A stretch of 64,000 bases of DNA from Alsobacter ponti (GCF_024294805.1 NZ_JANCLU010000012.1:91708-155707); one strand, 5' to 3'. Positions 1 through 8,274 are shown, numbered from the stretch's first letter. The notes: a model not told the origin generated them from the sequence alone. Made by a program: numbers and translations.

Positions 1-426
1 GCCATCCAAGTCCTGGACACGACGATCGCCGCGAACCAGGCGACGCTGTCGACGCTGAATTCCATCCTGCCCGCCCTGCTGCTGCAGTTGGCTGTCAGCA
101 CGATTGCGACGATCACGACCGAACAGCTGACGCGCGGCCTCGAACGCGGGGCCGGGGAGCAGCGGGAGGCGCGGCTCGAGGATGTCGGGCAACGCCAGCG
201 GGAGATCGACGCGGCGCAGGCTCGCCTGGCGGAGGAGGTCGACAAACAACGCCGCGCCCGCGATGCGGGCGACGCCGAGCCCGACCGGGGCGCGCTGCTG
301 CTTTCGGCGGCGCTGCTCCTCCTGCTGGACGAGGCCAGGGCGGCCCTGCGGGGGCTCGACGACTTCAAACCCGACGTGGACGAGGCCGCGCTGCTGGTCC
401 AGCAGCGGCTGCGGCTGGCGGTATGA
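1..426 (+). CDS. 3' part of an unknown gene upstream of sctV
   Basis: Frame 1 is open from the first base to a TGA at 424-426, so the gene starts left of the window; 141 codons are visible. The visible protein has a hydrophobic segment near its start (around SILPALLLQLAVSTIAT), a charged Glu/Arg/Gln-rich stretch that looks helical or coiled-coil, a second hydrophobic run (GALLLSAALLLLLDEA) and a C-terminus ending RLRLAV. The sctV ATG overlaps its stop (ATGA at 423-426), so the two are probably cotranscribed and translationally coupled. I do not recognise the family. By position it may be a T3SS component or a translocator-like secreted protein; that is inference from context only. Confidence 0.55.
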   Translation, partial: AIQVLDTTIAANQATLSTLNSILPALLLQLAVSTIATITTEQLTRGLERGAGEQREARLEDVGQRQREIDAAQARLAEEVDKQRRARDAGDAEPDRGALLLSAALLLLLDEARAALRGLDDFKPDVDEAALLVQQRLRLAV

Positions 427-2537
427 GGATGGTCGTCCGCTTTCTCAACGCCCTGTCGAAGCGCAACGACCTGCTGCTGGCGGTGCTGCTGGTCTGCATC
501 GTCTTCATGATGATCCTGCCGCTGCCCACCGCGCTGGTCGACGTCCTGATCGGCTTCAACCTGTGCCTGGCCGCCATCCTTCTGATGGTGGCGATCTACC
601 TCAAGGACGTCCTGCAGCTTTCGTCGTTCCCCTCGATCCTGCTGCTGACGACCCTGTTCCGGCTGGCGCTGGCCATCACGACCACCCGCCTGATCCTGAT
701 CCAGGGCGACGCGGGGCACATCGTCGAGACGTTCGGCCGCTTCGTCGTGGGCGGCAACCTGATCGTCGGTCTCGTCGTGTTCCTGATCCTGACGATCGTC
801 AATTTCATGGTGATCACAAAGGGGTCCGAGCGCGTGGCCGAGGTGTCGGCGCGCTTCTCGCTCGACTCCATGCCCGGCAAGCAGATGTCGATCGACTCCG
901 ACATGCGGGCAGGCCTGATCGATCTCGACGAGGCCAAGCGACGGCGTGGCAAGCTGGAGAAGGAGAGCCAGCTCTACGGCGCCATGGATGGCGCGATGAA
1001 GTTCGTGAAGGGCGACGCCATCGCCGGACTGATCATCATCGCGGTGAACATGATCGGCGGCATCAGCATCGGCACCCTGCAGCGTGGATTGCCGGCGGGA
1101 GAGGCCCTGCAACTCTACTCGCTGCTCACGATCGGCGATGGCCTCGTGTCCCAGATCCCCGCCTTGTTCGTGTCGATCACGGCGGGCTTCATCGTGACGC
1201 GGGTGGCCTCGGACGAGAACTCGGACCTGGGCAGCGACATCGCCCGTCAGCTCGTCTCGGAACCGCGGGCGCTCTATGTCACCGCGGGCATCCTCGCCAT
1301 CTTTGCCGTCGTTCCCGGCTTCCCCGCGTTTGTCTTCGTGGGGCTGGCGGTCGCCTGCGGAGGGGGCGCCTATCTCCTGCAGCGCAAGGCCGGGCGAGCC
1401 CCGGGCGACGCTAGCCGGAAGCTCGTCTCCTTCGCGCCGGCCATGATGCCCGACGCCCGGCCGACGTTTCCGGACGCAGACGACACGGACGGGCCGGGCG
1501 AGCCCGTCGAGCCCGTCACCTTCGCGCTCACCGTGCCGCTGCTGCTCGACGTGGCGGCGAGTCTGCGCAGCGCCATCCGTCCGGACAAGCTCGACCGGGA
1601 GGTGGCGCGGGTGCGTCGCGCGCTCTACTTCGACCTTGGCGTCCCGTTCCCGGGCATTCATCTGCGCCTCAACGAGAACCTGCCCGACGGGCAGTACAGG
1701 CTGCTGGTCAACGAGATCCCCGTGGCGGTCGGACAGGTGCGCCCGGGGTACTTCATCGTGCGCGAGACGCCGGCCAACCTGCAGATGTTCGGCATTCCCT
1801 ACGAACAGGGAGACGCCTTCCTCCCCGACACGCCCAGCCTCTGGGTCGCGGCGCGCCACCTCCCGTCTGTCGAACGGGCCGGGCTGCAGGTGCTCACGGC
1901 CTCGAGCGTGATCACCTTCCATTTGGCCCACGTGCTGAAGAGCCACGCCTCGACCTTCGTCGGCATCCAGGAAGCCATGTATCTGATGAACCAGATGCAG
2001 AAGACCTTCCCGGATCTCGTGAAGGAGGTGACGCGGGTGCTGCCCGTGATCGCGATCGCCGACGTGCTGCAACGCCTCGTCGCCGAGGACGTCTCGGTGC
2101 GCGACATGCGCACCGTGCTCGAGGCTCTGGTCGAGTGGGGGCAGCGCGAGAAGGATCCGGTGCTGCTCACCGAGCACGTACGCGGGGCGCTTGGGCGCTA
2201 CATCACGCACAAGTTCTCGGGCGGTCAGAACGTGATCCCCGCCTATCTCCTGTCCAAGGAGGTCGAGGACAGCGTGCGCGCCGCCGTTCGCCAGACCAGT
2301 GGCGCATCCTATCTGGCGCTGTCGCCCGACGTGCACCGCCAGCTGATCGCCGGCGCCAGAGCCGTCATCGGCGAGCCCACCCGCCATGCCGCGGCTCCCG
2401 TCATCCTCGCGCCGATGGATATTCGCCGCTTCATGCGCAAGATCATCGAGCGCGAGTTTCCGCACGTGCCGGTGCTGTCCTTCCAGGAACTGGCGCCGTC
2501 CGTGAACGTGCAGCCGCTGGAACGCATCCGTATCTGA
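423..2537 (+). CDS. sctV: T3SS export gate protein SctV (FHIPEP/YscV/FlhA family)
   Basis: The 704-aa length is normal for SctV, the largest export-apparatus membrane protein, which forms the nonameric export gate under the inner-membrane ring. The N-terminal half (about residues 15-320) has several hydrophobic spans. It carries the family signature around residues 69-91 (FPSILLLTTLFRLALAITTT) and the conserved loop SMPGKQMSIDSD..AGLIDLDEAKRRR. The C-terminal half is a soluble cytoplasmic domain that binds chaperone-substrate complexes. The ATG overlaps the upstream stop by 4 bp. This is the only core T3SS gene on the + strand here; the rest of the apparatus is on the - strand and converges on it. 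Family assignment is secure. Confidence 0.97.
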   Translation: MRMVVRFLNALSKRNDLLLAVLLVCIVFMMILPLPTALVDVLIGFNLCLAAILLMVAIYLKDVLQLSSFPSILLLTTLFRLALAITTTRLILIQGDAGHIVETFGRFVVGGNLIVGLVVFLILTIVNFMVITKGSERVAEVSARFSLDSMPGKQMSIDSDMRAGLIDLDEAKRRRGKLEKESQLYGAMDGAMKFVKGDAIAGLIIIAVNMIGGISIGTLQRGLPAGEALQLYSLLTIGDGLVSQIPALFVSITAGFIVTRVASDENSDLGSDIARQLVSEPRALYVTAGILAIFAVVPGFPAFVFVGLAVACGGGAYLLQRKAGRAPGDASRKLVSFAPAMMPDARPTFPDADDTDGPGEPVEPVTFALTVPLLLDVAASLRSAIRPDKLDREVARVRRALYFDLGVPFPGIHLRLNENLPDGQYRLLVNEIPVAVGQVRPGYFIVRETPANLQMFGIPYEQGDAFLPDTPSLWVAARHLPSVERAGLQVLTASSVITFHLAHVLKSHASTFVGIQEAMYLMNQMQKTFPDLVKEVTRVLPVIAIADVLQRLVAEDVSVRDMRTVLEALVEWGQREKDPVLLTEHVRGALGRYITHKFSGGQNVIPAYLLSKEVEDSVRAAVRQTSGASYLALSPDVHRQLIAGARAVIGEPTRHAAAPVILAPMDIRRFMRKIIEREFPHVPVLSFQELAPSVNVQPLERIRI

Positions 2538-2566
2538 GATCGTGACGAGGACACTGGAGACCAGCC

Positions 2567-2851
2567 ATGACCGACAGTATCCAGAGGACCAGCAGCATTC
2601 CCCTGCCGCTGCACCAGACCGTCCGGGGCGCGCAGGATCCGCTGCCGCTGGACAAGCCCGAACGGATCGCGGCCGACGAAGCCAAGCGAAACGCCCCGGC
2701 GGTCGAGGACAGCGCCAAGGCCTTCGAGACCTATCTGAACGACACCGCCTTCACGATCGCCGAGCGCGCGCGCAAGTCCGTGGAGGCCGATCCCGCCCTC
2801 GACATCCATGCCGCCAGCGCCTATGGCGGCCTGGGTCAGTCCGGCATCTGA
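2567..2851 (+). CDS. Small hypothetical protein downstream of sctV
   Basis: This 94-aa ORF begins 29 bp after sctV, with a GGAG ribosome-binding site about 12 bp before the ATG. It is Ala/Asp/Glu/Lys-rich with no membrane segment. The N-terminal third is polar and Pro-containing; the middle (VEDSAKAFETYLNDTAFTIAERARKSVEAD) should be helical. I do not recognise the family. Its position as the last gene of the sctV unit suggests a T3SS accessory or secreted factor, by guilt of association only. Confidence 0.6.
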   Translation: MTDSIQRTSSIPLPLHQTVRGAQDPLPLDKPERIAADEAKRNAPAVEDSAKAFETYLNDTAFTIAERARKSVEADPALDIHAASAYGGLGQSGI

Positions 2852-3004
2852 GCGAGGCCGTCGCATCCCTCCAGGCGACGCGGCATGCGGCGATCGACGT
2901 GTCTCGACGGGGCGGGCCGTGTCCGGCCCCCGCAGGCGCATGACGATGAAGCGCATCCCTGGCCGAGGCCAGGAGCGGCGCGGCACTGCGCCGCGGCGCG
3001 GCTG

Positions 3005-3088
3005 AGGAGCGCCGCCGCTCTGGTGAGAAGCGCCGCGGCTCTTGTGACAAGCGCCGCGGCTGAGGTGAGGAGCGTCGTTGCTCAGGCG
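3005..3088. repeat. Four tandem 21-bp repeats between convergent T3SS units
   Basis: Four consecutive 21-bp units start at 3005, 3026, 3047 and 3068. Each has the core A(G/C)(A/G)AGCG(C/T)CG.. followed by GCT and ends in TG or CG. The first unit has a GAGCG/CGCTC inverted repeat, so each copy can fold into a small hairpin. The array lies where the + strand sctV unit and the - strand effector unit meet, and its last unit overlaps the stop codon of the 212-aa gene. It could act as a bidirectional terminator or mRNA-stabilising element. On the + strand the units would encode a heptad-like RSAAALV repeat, but no credible gene is built around it. Confidence 0.75.
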
Positions 3089-3720
3089 AAGATCAGAGTG
3101 TCTCGCGAATCTTCGGCCTGCGGCGTCTCGGTGAAGTAGAGCGAGCGCTCCACGAAGTTCGACAGGCCGCCGCCGCCGGTGAAGCTTGCATGGCGCTCGG
3201 TGAGCCAGGCCTCGCCCTCGTCGGAGAAGACCACCACACGGCGCGGCTCGCCCTCCAATCCGGGCTGGTCGCTGAGCGCCCGGGCCGCCGCCGCGGGATC
3301 GGCTAGGTGCCGCTCCAGCATCGCGTGGGCGCGCGACGCCTGCGCCGCCGTGCCCTCGCTCTCCGGCCCGGTGCGGAAGGACAAGCGGACGCTGATATGG
3401 AGCATCTCCCGTTCACTGGCGAGCGTGTAGAACCAGCGCCCTCCCGTGCCGACCGGCAACAGCCCGAAGGCGAGCCCGGGGCGGGGCCAGCCCCCCTCCA
3501 GCGCCGCCGCGATCGCGGCGGGTGACTGGCATGCGACGAGTTCGGGCGCGGTCGCGAAGACGAGGCCGGGAGTGACCGTCGCGAGCCGCGGCGCGAACTT
3601 CGCCGGAACCGGCGGCATGTCGATCCCGAGGTCGAGCGCGAGCCAAACCGCCTCCTGCAGGGCGCTGGCGGGTTCGCTCTCGGGGTCGGCAGCGATGGCG
3701 TGCGTTTCTGAGCTGTGCAT
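3082..3720 (-). CDS. Unknown 212-aa protein paired with the kinase-like effector
   Basis: The ATG lies 4 bp after the stop of the upstream kinase-like effector gene, so the two are almost certainly cotranscribed. The acidic protein has a central alpha/beta-looking region (PGLAFGLLPVGTGGRWFYTLASEREMLHISVRLSF) and no signal peptide or membrane span. I do not recognise the family. At 212 residues it is longer than a typical class I T3SS chaperone (about 120-150 aa). Effector genes are often followed by a dedicated chaperone, so a divergent chaperone or second effector are the main options; neither is shown by a motif. The 3' end runs into a 21-bp tandem repeat array. Confidence 0.7.
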   Translation of the reverse strand: MHSSETHAIAADPESEPASALQEAVWLALDLGIDMPPVPAKFAPRLATVTPGLVFATAPELVACQSPAAIAAALEGGWPRPGLAFGLLPVGTGGRWFYTLASEREMLHISVRLSFRTGPESEGTAAQASRAHAMLERHLADPAAAARALSDQPGLEGEPRRVVVFSDEGEAWLTERHASFTGGGGLSNFVERSLYFTETPQAEDSRDTLIFA

Positions 3721-3724
3721 GGGC

Positions 3725-5332
3725 TTACTCGCTGGCGAGGTTATGCTTGGAGCGGTCGGGCTGAACGACGTTGCCGTTCTTCGTCGCCTTGTCGATCGTG
3801 GTCTGGTCCCGCTTGACGTAGGACAACGTGTCCGAGGCCATCAGGAATTCGGACGCGGATTGCCCTTCCGAACTCCTCCACGTAGCGAAATCGTCGACCA
3901 CGCAGCCGGATGTCCGCAGGGTCTCGGCATGGGCCTTGAGCAAGGTCAGCCGGGTCTTCGCCGCGGCCACCTCGGCGTCGGAGAAGTCGGGGCCGAGCGT
4001 GGTTGCGAAGTCATCCTCGCTCAGGTTCGCGATCCGGTCGTGCATCTCCCGGCTCATGAGCGGGGGAGGACCGCCGGCCGTCGCGGCAAGGTCTCCCGGC
4101 GCCCCCAGCCTCGTCATGTCCTTGCCCATGCACATGTCGTTGTCGATGCCGGTGACATGGGCCGTGTCGCCGTCGAGCCGAATGAAGAGATTTTCCGGCT
4201 GGCGGTCCATCTGCGCCATGAGGCAGTCGAGCGTCTGCAGGTCGAGCAGACCCTTCTGAAGACTGGCGGTCAGGGCGGGGTGACTGCCTTCTGGATCGGT
4301 GTAGGGCAGGGCGACGAACCTCGTCTTCGGGACGGTCCACTGCCCGTCGTCGTTCTTCTCCGCCTTGCATCTCTTCAGGTTATCGAGGTGCCCACGGGCC
4401 AGATCGTTATCGTAGCGGGCGATACTACCCGGATCGGTTTCGACGACCCGGTCGTGGCGGACGAGGGATTGCCCCCCGGCCAGTCGCATGGCCAAGCCGG
4501 CCTGGCCGTGATGGATGACGAGGTTCGAGCGCGGAATCGTGTCGCCGATGCCCAGGCGCTCGGCCATGCGCTCGGTGGCGAAATTCCGGGCTCCGTATTT
4601 CATGTCGGACTTGTCGAAGCCGCTGAACCCTTCGCCTAGCGTCAGGTTCTTGCTGCCGCACGCCAACGGCTTCACGATCCGGGTATCGTCTCCATAGACC
4701 AGCAGCGAAACGCTGTTGACCTTGCCTGAGGCGAAGCCATCCCTGGAGCGGGCCGGATCGACGGCGGCGTCGTTGAGGCCGGGGTTGAAGTCGGCCGCGT
4801 CCCGAACGCCGGCCCGGACGATCGCCATCGCGTCCTCGTGGGTGAGGCCCTTGCCTCCCGCGTTTCGCAGCTGGCCGAGCCGGTTGAGCGCCTCCAGCTC
4901 GGCCGTGGCCATGGAAGCGAGGTTGCGCATCGTCCCGACGCGGCCCGCCTTGTCGGGATCGCCTTCGTGCTGGGTCACGTAGGCGTCGCAGCGCACGAGG
5001 ACGGCTGCGAGCTGGTCCTTCATGTCGCGCAGCTGCTTGTCGCTGAGGGAGCCGTGCGCCTGGCCCTCAACCTGCTTGGCCAGGGCCTGATAGGTTTCCA
5101 GATGGGCGAGGGCGCCGCCGTAATGAACGGAGTTCTGGTGCAGGACGCGGCCGAACAGAGTGACGTTGGGCTTGGGCGCTCCGCCCATCTCCCGCATCAG
5201 CTCGGCGCCGGACAGCATGGCCGGACTGGCCTTGACGTCGGGGTCGCGCGTTGGCGCCGCGCGCGCCGCTGTCGCGCTGTCCGGCCGCAGCGCGTCGATC
5301 GAGCTTCGGCTTGGCGAGTGAACTGAGATCAT
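3725..5332 (-). CDS. Putative T3SS effector with kinase-like active-site motifs
   Basis: A 535-aa protein. The ATG at 5332 is preferred over further-upstream codons because GGAG lies 9 bp before it. Residues 1-50 are polar and Ser/Ala/Pro-rich, as in T3SS secretion signals, and there is no Sec signal peptide. From about residue 205 it resembles a bilobal kinase: K221 in TRIVKPL, a possible helix-C glutamate E254, D376..N381 in MDRQPENLFI (D-x4-N spacing of a catalytic loop), and D397/D399 in GIDNDM at the metal-binding position. The D-R-x-x-E-N / I-D-N-D pattern is also seen in lipid-kinase-like and atypical kinase folds, so the substrate class is open. It is preceded by a 17-bp motif shared with the phospholipase effector and followed 4 bp later by the 212-aa gene. 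The effector role is inferred from context. Confidence 0.7.
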   Translation of the reverse strand: MISVHSPSRSSIDALRPDSATAARAAPTRDPDVKASPAMLSGAELMREMGGAPKPNVTLFGRVLHQNSVHYGGALAHLETYQALAKQVEGQAHGSLSDKQLRDMKDQLAAVLVRCDAYVTQHEGDPDKAGRVGTMRNLASMATAELEALNRLGQLRNAGGKGLTHEDAMAIVRAGVRDAADFNPGLNDAAVDPARSRDGFASGKVNSVSLLVYGDDTRIVKPLACGSKNLTLGEGFSGFDKSDMKYGARNFATERMAERLGIGDTIPRSNLVIHHGQAGLAMRLAGGQSLVRHDRVVETDPGSIARYDNDLARGHLDNLKRCKAEKNDDGQWTVPKTRFVALPYTDPEGSHPALTASLQKGLLDLQTLDCLMAQMDRQPENLFIRLDGDTAHVTGIDNDMCMGKDMTRLGAPGDLAATAGGPPPLMSREMHDRIANLSEDDFATTLGPDFSDAEVAAAKTRLTLLKAHAETLRTSGCVVDDFATWRSSEGQSASEFLMASDTLSYVKRDQTTIDKATKNGNVVQPDRSKHNLASE

Positions 5333-5474
5333 GACGATCAACTCCGTGCATCGGCAATGCAGTCGCGTCCGCGCGATGGCCGCGGATCGGAACCAGCCGG
5401 CATTTCGTAAGTCGGGTCGCTGGTGACCCTGGCTTTCCAGGCATAAATCCATGCCATGGCTGCCCGGCCGCGCT

Positions 5475-5491
5475 TGTGCCGAACGTGACAA
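5475..5491 (-). promoter_or_regulatory. Shared effector-upstream motif, copy 1
   Basis: On the - strand this reads TTGTCACGTTCGGCACA. It lies about 143 bp before the ATG of the kinase-like effector, in a 291-bp gap with no gene. A second copy differing at one base precedes the phospholipase effector gene at 8233-8249. The outer bases TGT/ACA and inner G..C are dyad-symmetric, which would fit a dimeric activator such as the island's own Crp/Fnr protein. That link is inference. Confidence 0.5.
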
Positions 5492-5623
5492 GTGGAGCCC
5501 GTGGTGCCGACCGTCGCGCTCCGCCGTCGCATCGCTTCGAACAAGCGATCGCGGTGGGCGCCGGCTCAGCGCCCATCGGGTTTTCTTCCCAGTCAAATCG
5601 GCAAGGGAAGGCGGGCCCCGTCC

Positions 5624-6073
5624 TCAGATGCGGACGAGGACCTCCGCCGCGTCGACAGGAGCAGGCGACATGTCGATCTCGGGTTCGTCGCCGGCCAGGG
5701 CCGCGCGCAACGACCTGACGCGGCCGGGTAGTTCGTCCAGAAACATCTCCAGCGCTTCGGCATCGATGATGCCGAGCGCAGGCGCGGCCCAGAGAACCAG
5801 TCGGCCCGCCACGTCCGCGCCGACACGAAAGAGCTGGCCGTCGCCGTCGGGCGCATTGGCCCTCAGCAGCATGAGGGCGAGCGCATAGTCCGGATGGGCG
5901 GGAAGGGGGCCGAGGTCGCAGGTCAGCATCACGACGCCGCCCTCCAGCGCGATCTCCACCTCGACGTCGTCGCCGAGCGCAAGCGTGCACGCGTCGCCCA
6001 CCAGGGGGACCGCGGACATGCCCAGGCGCTTCCAGAGGTCTTCCATCAGGTTCGCCATGTCCGTGCTGCTCAT
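5624..6073 (-). CDS. CesT/SpcU-type class I T3SS effector chaperone
   Basis: A 149-aa acidic protein of the size and layout of class I chaperones: an N-terminal amphipathic helix (DMANLMEDLWKRLGM), alternating beta strands (DDVEVEIALEGGVVMLTCDLGPLP), a short ALALMLLRAN helix, further strands (GQLFRVGADVAGRLVLWAAP) and a long C-terminal helix (DAEALEMFLDELPGRVRSLRAAL). These proteins bind the N-terminus of an effector as dimers and keep it export-competent. It starts 31 bp downstream of the ExoU-like gene, the same arrangement as exoU-spcU in Pseudomonas. That makes the phospholipase its likely client. Confidence 0.85.
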   Translation of the reverse strand: MSSTDMANLMEDLWKRLGMSAVPLVGDACTLALGDDVEVEIALEGGVVMLTCDLGPLPAHPDYALALMLLRANAPDGDGQLFRVGADVAGRLVLWAAPALGIIDAEALEMFLDELPGRVRSLRAALAGDEPEIDMSPAPVDAAEVLVRI

Positions 6074-6104
6074 CGTCCTCTCCTGACTTGGGCTCGCCGG
6101 TGTC

Positions 6105-8168
6105 TCAAATCCCGGCTTTGGCGATCATGTCCTTCAACTTGGCGGCGAACGCCGCATGCTGATGCCGGCCGGTGCGGTCGGACTTGGTCGCGAAATGGTC
6201 GATCGCATAGCTCAGCGCCTGCTTGACCTGATCGGCGGTGACGGCGTCCCGCAAGTCGACGGCCACCTTGGCCAGGAGCTTGCCGCCCGATCCGTCGCCT
6301 TGCCTGTAGAGTTTCCTGATGAGCGGGCCGTCGCCCTTCAGGAGTTTGAAGGCGAGTTCTTGGCCGGCGATGTCGTTGCTCATGCGCGCCATGCTCGCCA
6401 TGGCGGGGCTGTTGAACGCGCCTCCCGCCCGGCCGAGCGCGCCGAGCGCGGCGCCGGCGCCGTCCGGGTAATCTCGATGGGCCTCCCGCGCGATGTAGGC
6501 GAGGCGCTCGGGGTCGCCGGCGGATGCGCGGTCGAGTTGGGCGAGGAGGCCGGAGAGCCGCCCCCCCGGCTGCAGTTCCCTGCGCAGGTCGGCTTGCGAA
6601 GCGGCGCCGCCGAGTTCGGCGACCGCAACGTCGATCTCGTCCAGGATCGAGGACACGGAGTCGCGAAATGCGTCGATCTCCTGCGCGGCCTTGTCTCCGG
6701 ACATGGCGAGGTTTGTCAGCTCCTCGCGGGTGAGGGCGTTCAACGCCGCCGAGAGGTTGGGCAACGTCGTCGTGCGCGGCGCCAGCTGGCGCTCCATCTG
6801 GCGGGTCATGCCCTGTTCCGCCATGGCGATGAGCGCCTGCTGGTCGGCATAATCCATCCTGAGCGCCAGCGTGCCCGCCAATCCGGAGTAGTCCTTGTGG
6901 GGAAGCTTCAACCCGACTTGGAAGACGCTTTGCGGATCGCCCGCGAGAAAGAGGTTCTTGCGGTAGATGCCGCGATCGAACTTCGCTCCGGCGATGAGGT
7001 TTTCCGCATTGGCGCCGTTCGGGCGCATGGTGGCGTCGCCCGCGAGCATGCGATCGAGATTTTCGTCCTCGAAGTCCACGACGCTGCGCTGGCCGTCGGG
7101 CAGGCCGCCCAGTTTCGGGCGGAACTCGGTGTTGTCGCTGGTGGGAAGGTTGTTGCGGATCCCGCCGTCCCTGAAGGTCAGTTCGCCGCGTCCGCGCACG
7201 TCGATCCTGACGGACTCGAAGACAGGCGGCAGCGCCGCCGAAGCGTGAATCGCGCGAGCCACGTCCAGTTCCGGCGTTGACCCGGCGTCGAACAAGAACT
7301 CCTGCGGCGCGAGCGTGCGGCCATGCGCCCTCTCGTTCACGATCGTGCCGGTGACGTGAAGGTTCTTGATGCCGGGGACGAAGGCCGAGAGGCGCTGCAG
7401 ATCGCCGAACGTCACCCCCTCGCCGCCGGCCAATCTGGCGCGCAGGTCATCGACGAAGGCCTTCTGCTCGGCGGTGAACGCCGGTCCGGTTGTCTCCCTG
7501 GCGTCGATGCGGCTGAGCGCGGTGTCGCGCAGGCACCCGCGGACGAAGTTTTCGAACGCGATCGCCTTGTAGCCCGCGCCGCCCTGCCCAAGGGACTTGA
7601 GTGCGACAGTGATGCCGCTGGCGTTCACGCCGATCATCCCGGCGATGTCCGATGTCGCGGCCAGCTGCCGGAACTCTTCCGCGCTCATTCCGCAAGCCCA
7701 GCAGGCCGCCGTCAGGGAGCCGATGGAGGCGCCATAGACGTCCTTCATCGTCTCGCCGACGCCGGCCTTTTCCCAGGCTTCCAGCACGCCGGGAAGGGCG
7801 TTGCCCTTTCCGCCGCCACCCGCCACGTTGCCCTCGCGGATCGGCGGGGCGTGCCTGATGACCGTCACCCGGCCATCGTCGTGGCGACGGATGATGGGCA
7901 GGCCTCCGCCGGGATTGGGACGTGCGGAGCGCCAGGCCGTCTTGTCGGCCGACTGAGAGGACCGGGCTTCCGCCGTGCGGACGCCCGCCGGGCCGGCCGA
8001 ATCCCGGCCGCCGCTGACCGCGCCGGAGCGAGCCCTGACCTCGGCGCCTCCTCGCGTGCGGCCGCCCTCCGATGTCGTGGAGGCCGACGGCGCATCCAGG
8101 CGCTGCGAGTCCGCGCCTCCGACGGGATGATAGCCCGCACGGCGCAATGGCTGGTCGATGTGTGTCAT
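6105..8168 (-). CDS. Patatin-like phospholipase, ExoU-like T3SS effector
   Basis: A 687-aa protein. The ATG at 8168 is chosen because a G-rich ribosome-binding site (GGGGG, ending 3 bp upstream) precedes it. Residues 1-110 are low-complexity (Ser/Ala/Gly/Arg), consistent with a secretion and chaperone-binding region. The patatin domain follows: oxyanion-hole glycines GGGGKG at 117-122, nucleophile elbow GASIG with Ser148, and catalytic Asp334 in DGG. These form the Ser-Asp dyad of phospholipase A2-type patatins. The C-terminal ~350 residues are helical, as in the membrane-binding part of ExoU, which is also about 687 aa. There is no signal peptide. A CesT chaperone gene follows and the sct apparatus lies upstream. 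Host membrane phospholipids are the expected target; a eukaryotic cofactor such as ubiquitin is known for ExoU but cannot be read here. Confidence 0.88.
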   Translation of the reverse strand: MTHIDQPLRRAGYHPVGGADSQRLDAPSASTTSEGGRTRGGAEVRARSGAVSGGRDSAGPAGVRTAEARSSQSADKTAWRSARPNPGGGLPIIRRHDDGRVTVIRHAPPIREGNVAGGGGKGNALPGVLEAWEKAGVGETMKDVYGASIGSLTAACWACGMSAEEFRQLAATSDIAGMIGVNASGITVALKSLGQGGAGYKAIAFENFVRGCLRDTALSRIDARETTGPAFTAEQKAFVDDLRARLAGGEGVTFGDLQRLSAFVPGIKNLHVTGTIVNERAHGRTLAPQEFLFDAGSTPELDVARAIHASAALPPVFESVRIDVRGRGELTFRDGGIRNNLPTSDNTEFRPKLGGLPDGQRSVVDFEDENLDRMLAGDATMRPNGANAENLIAGAKFDRGIYRKNLFLAGDPQSVFQVGLKLPHKDYSGLAGTLALRMDYADQQALIAMAEQGMTRQMERQLAPRTTTLPNLSAALNALTREELTNLAMSGDKAAQEIDAFRDSVSSILDEIDVAVAELGGAASQADLRRELQPGGRLSGLLAQLDRASAGDPERLAYIAREAHRDYPDGAGAALGALGRAGGAFNSPAMASMARMSNDIAGQELAFKLLKGDGPLIRKLYRQGDGSGGKLLAKVAVDLRDAVTADQVKQALSYAIDHFATKSDRTGRHQHAAFAAKLKDMIAKAGI

Positions 8169-8232
8169 GGGCCCCCCCCGTGGTGATCCGCGGACTGTGC
8201 GTTCCACGTTAGGGGCGAAGCAGATGCGGCCC

Positions 8233-8249
8233 TGTGCTGAACGTGACAA
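8233..8249 (-). promoter_or_regulatory. Shared effector-upstream motif, copy 2
   Basis: On the - strand this reads TTGTCACGTTCAGCACA, 65 bp before the ATG of the ExoU-like gene, in the short gap after sctU. It matches the copy at 5475-5491 at 16 of 17 positions while flanking bases diverge. This suggests a conserved binding site giving the effector its own transcription start rather than simple readthrough from sctU. Confidence 0.5.
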
Positions 8250-8274
8250 ACGCCACGCACTCCGGGCCTCGGCT

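Noticed and set aside
2885-3139. + strand frame with heptad RSAAALV repeats
   Set aside because: It overlaps the 3' end of the - strand 212-aa gene, lacks a ribosome-binding site, and outside the repeat reads as low-complexity.
5333-5596. N-terminal extension of the kinase-like effector to 5596
   Set aside because: The extra 88 residues are Arg-rich low-complexity, would place the shared upstream motif inside the gene, and the internal ATG at 5332 has a good ribosome-binding site.
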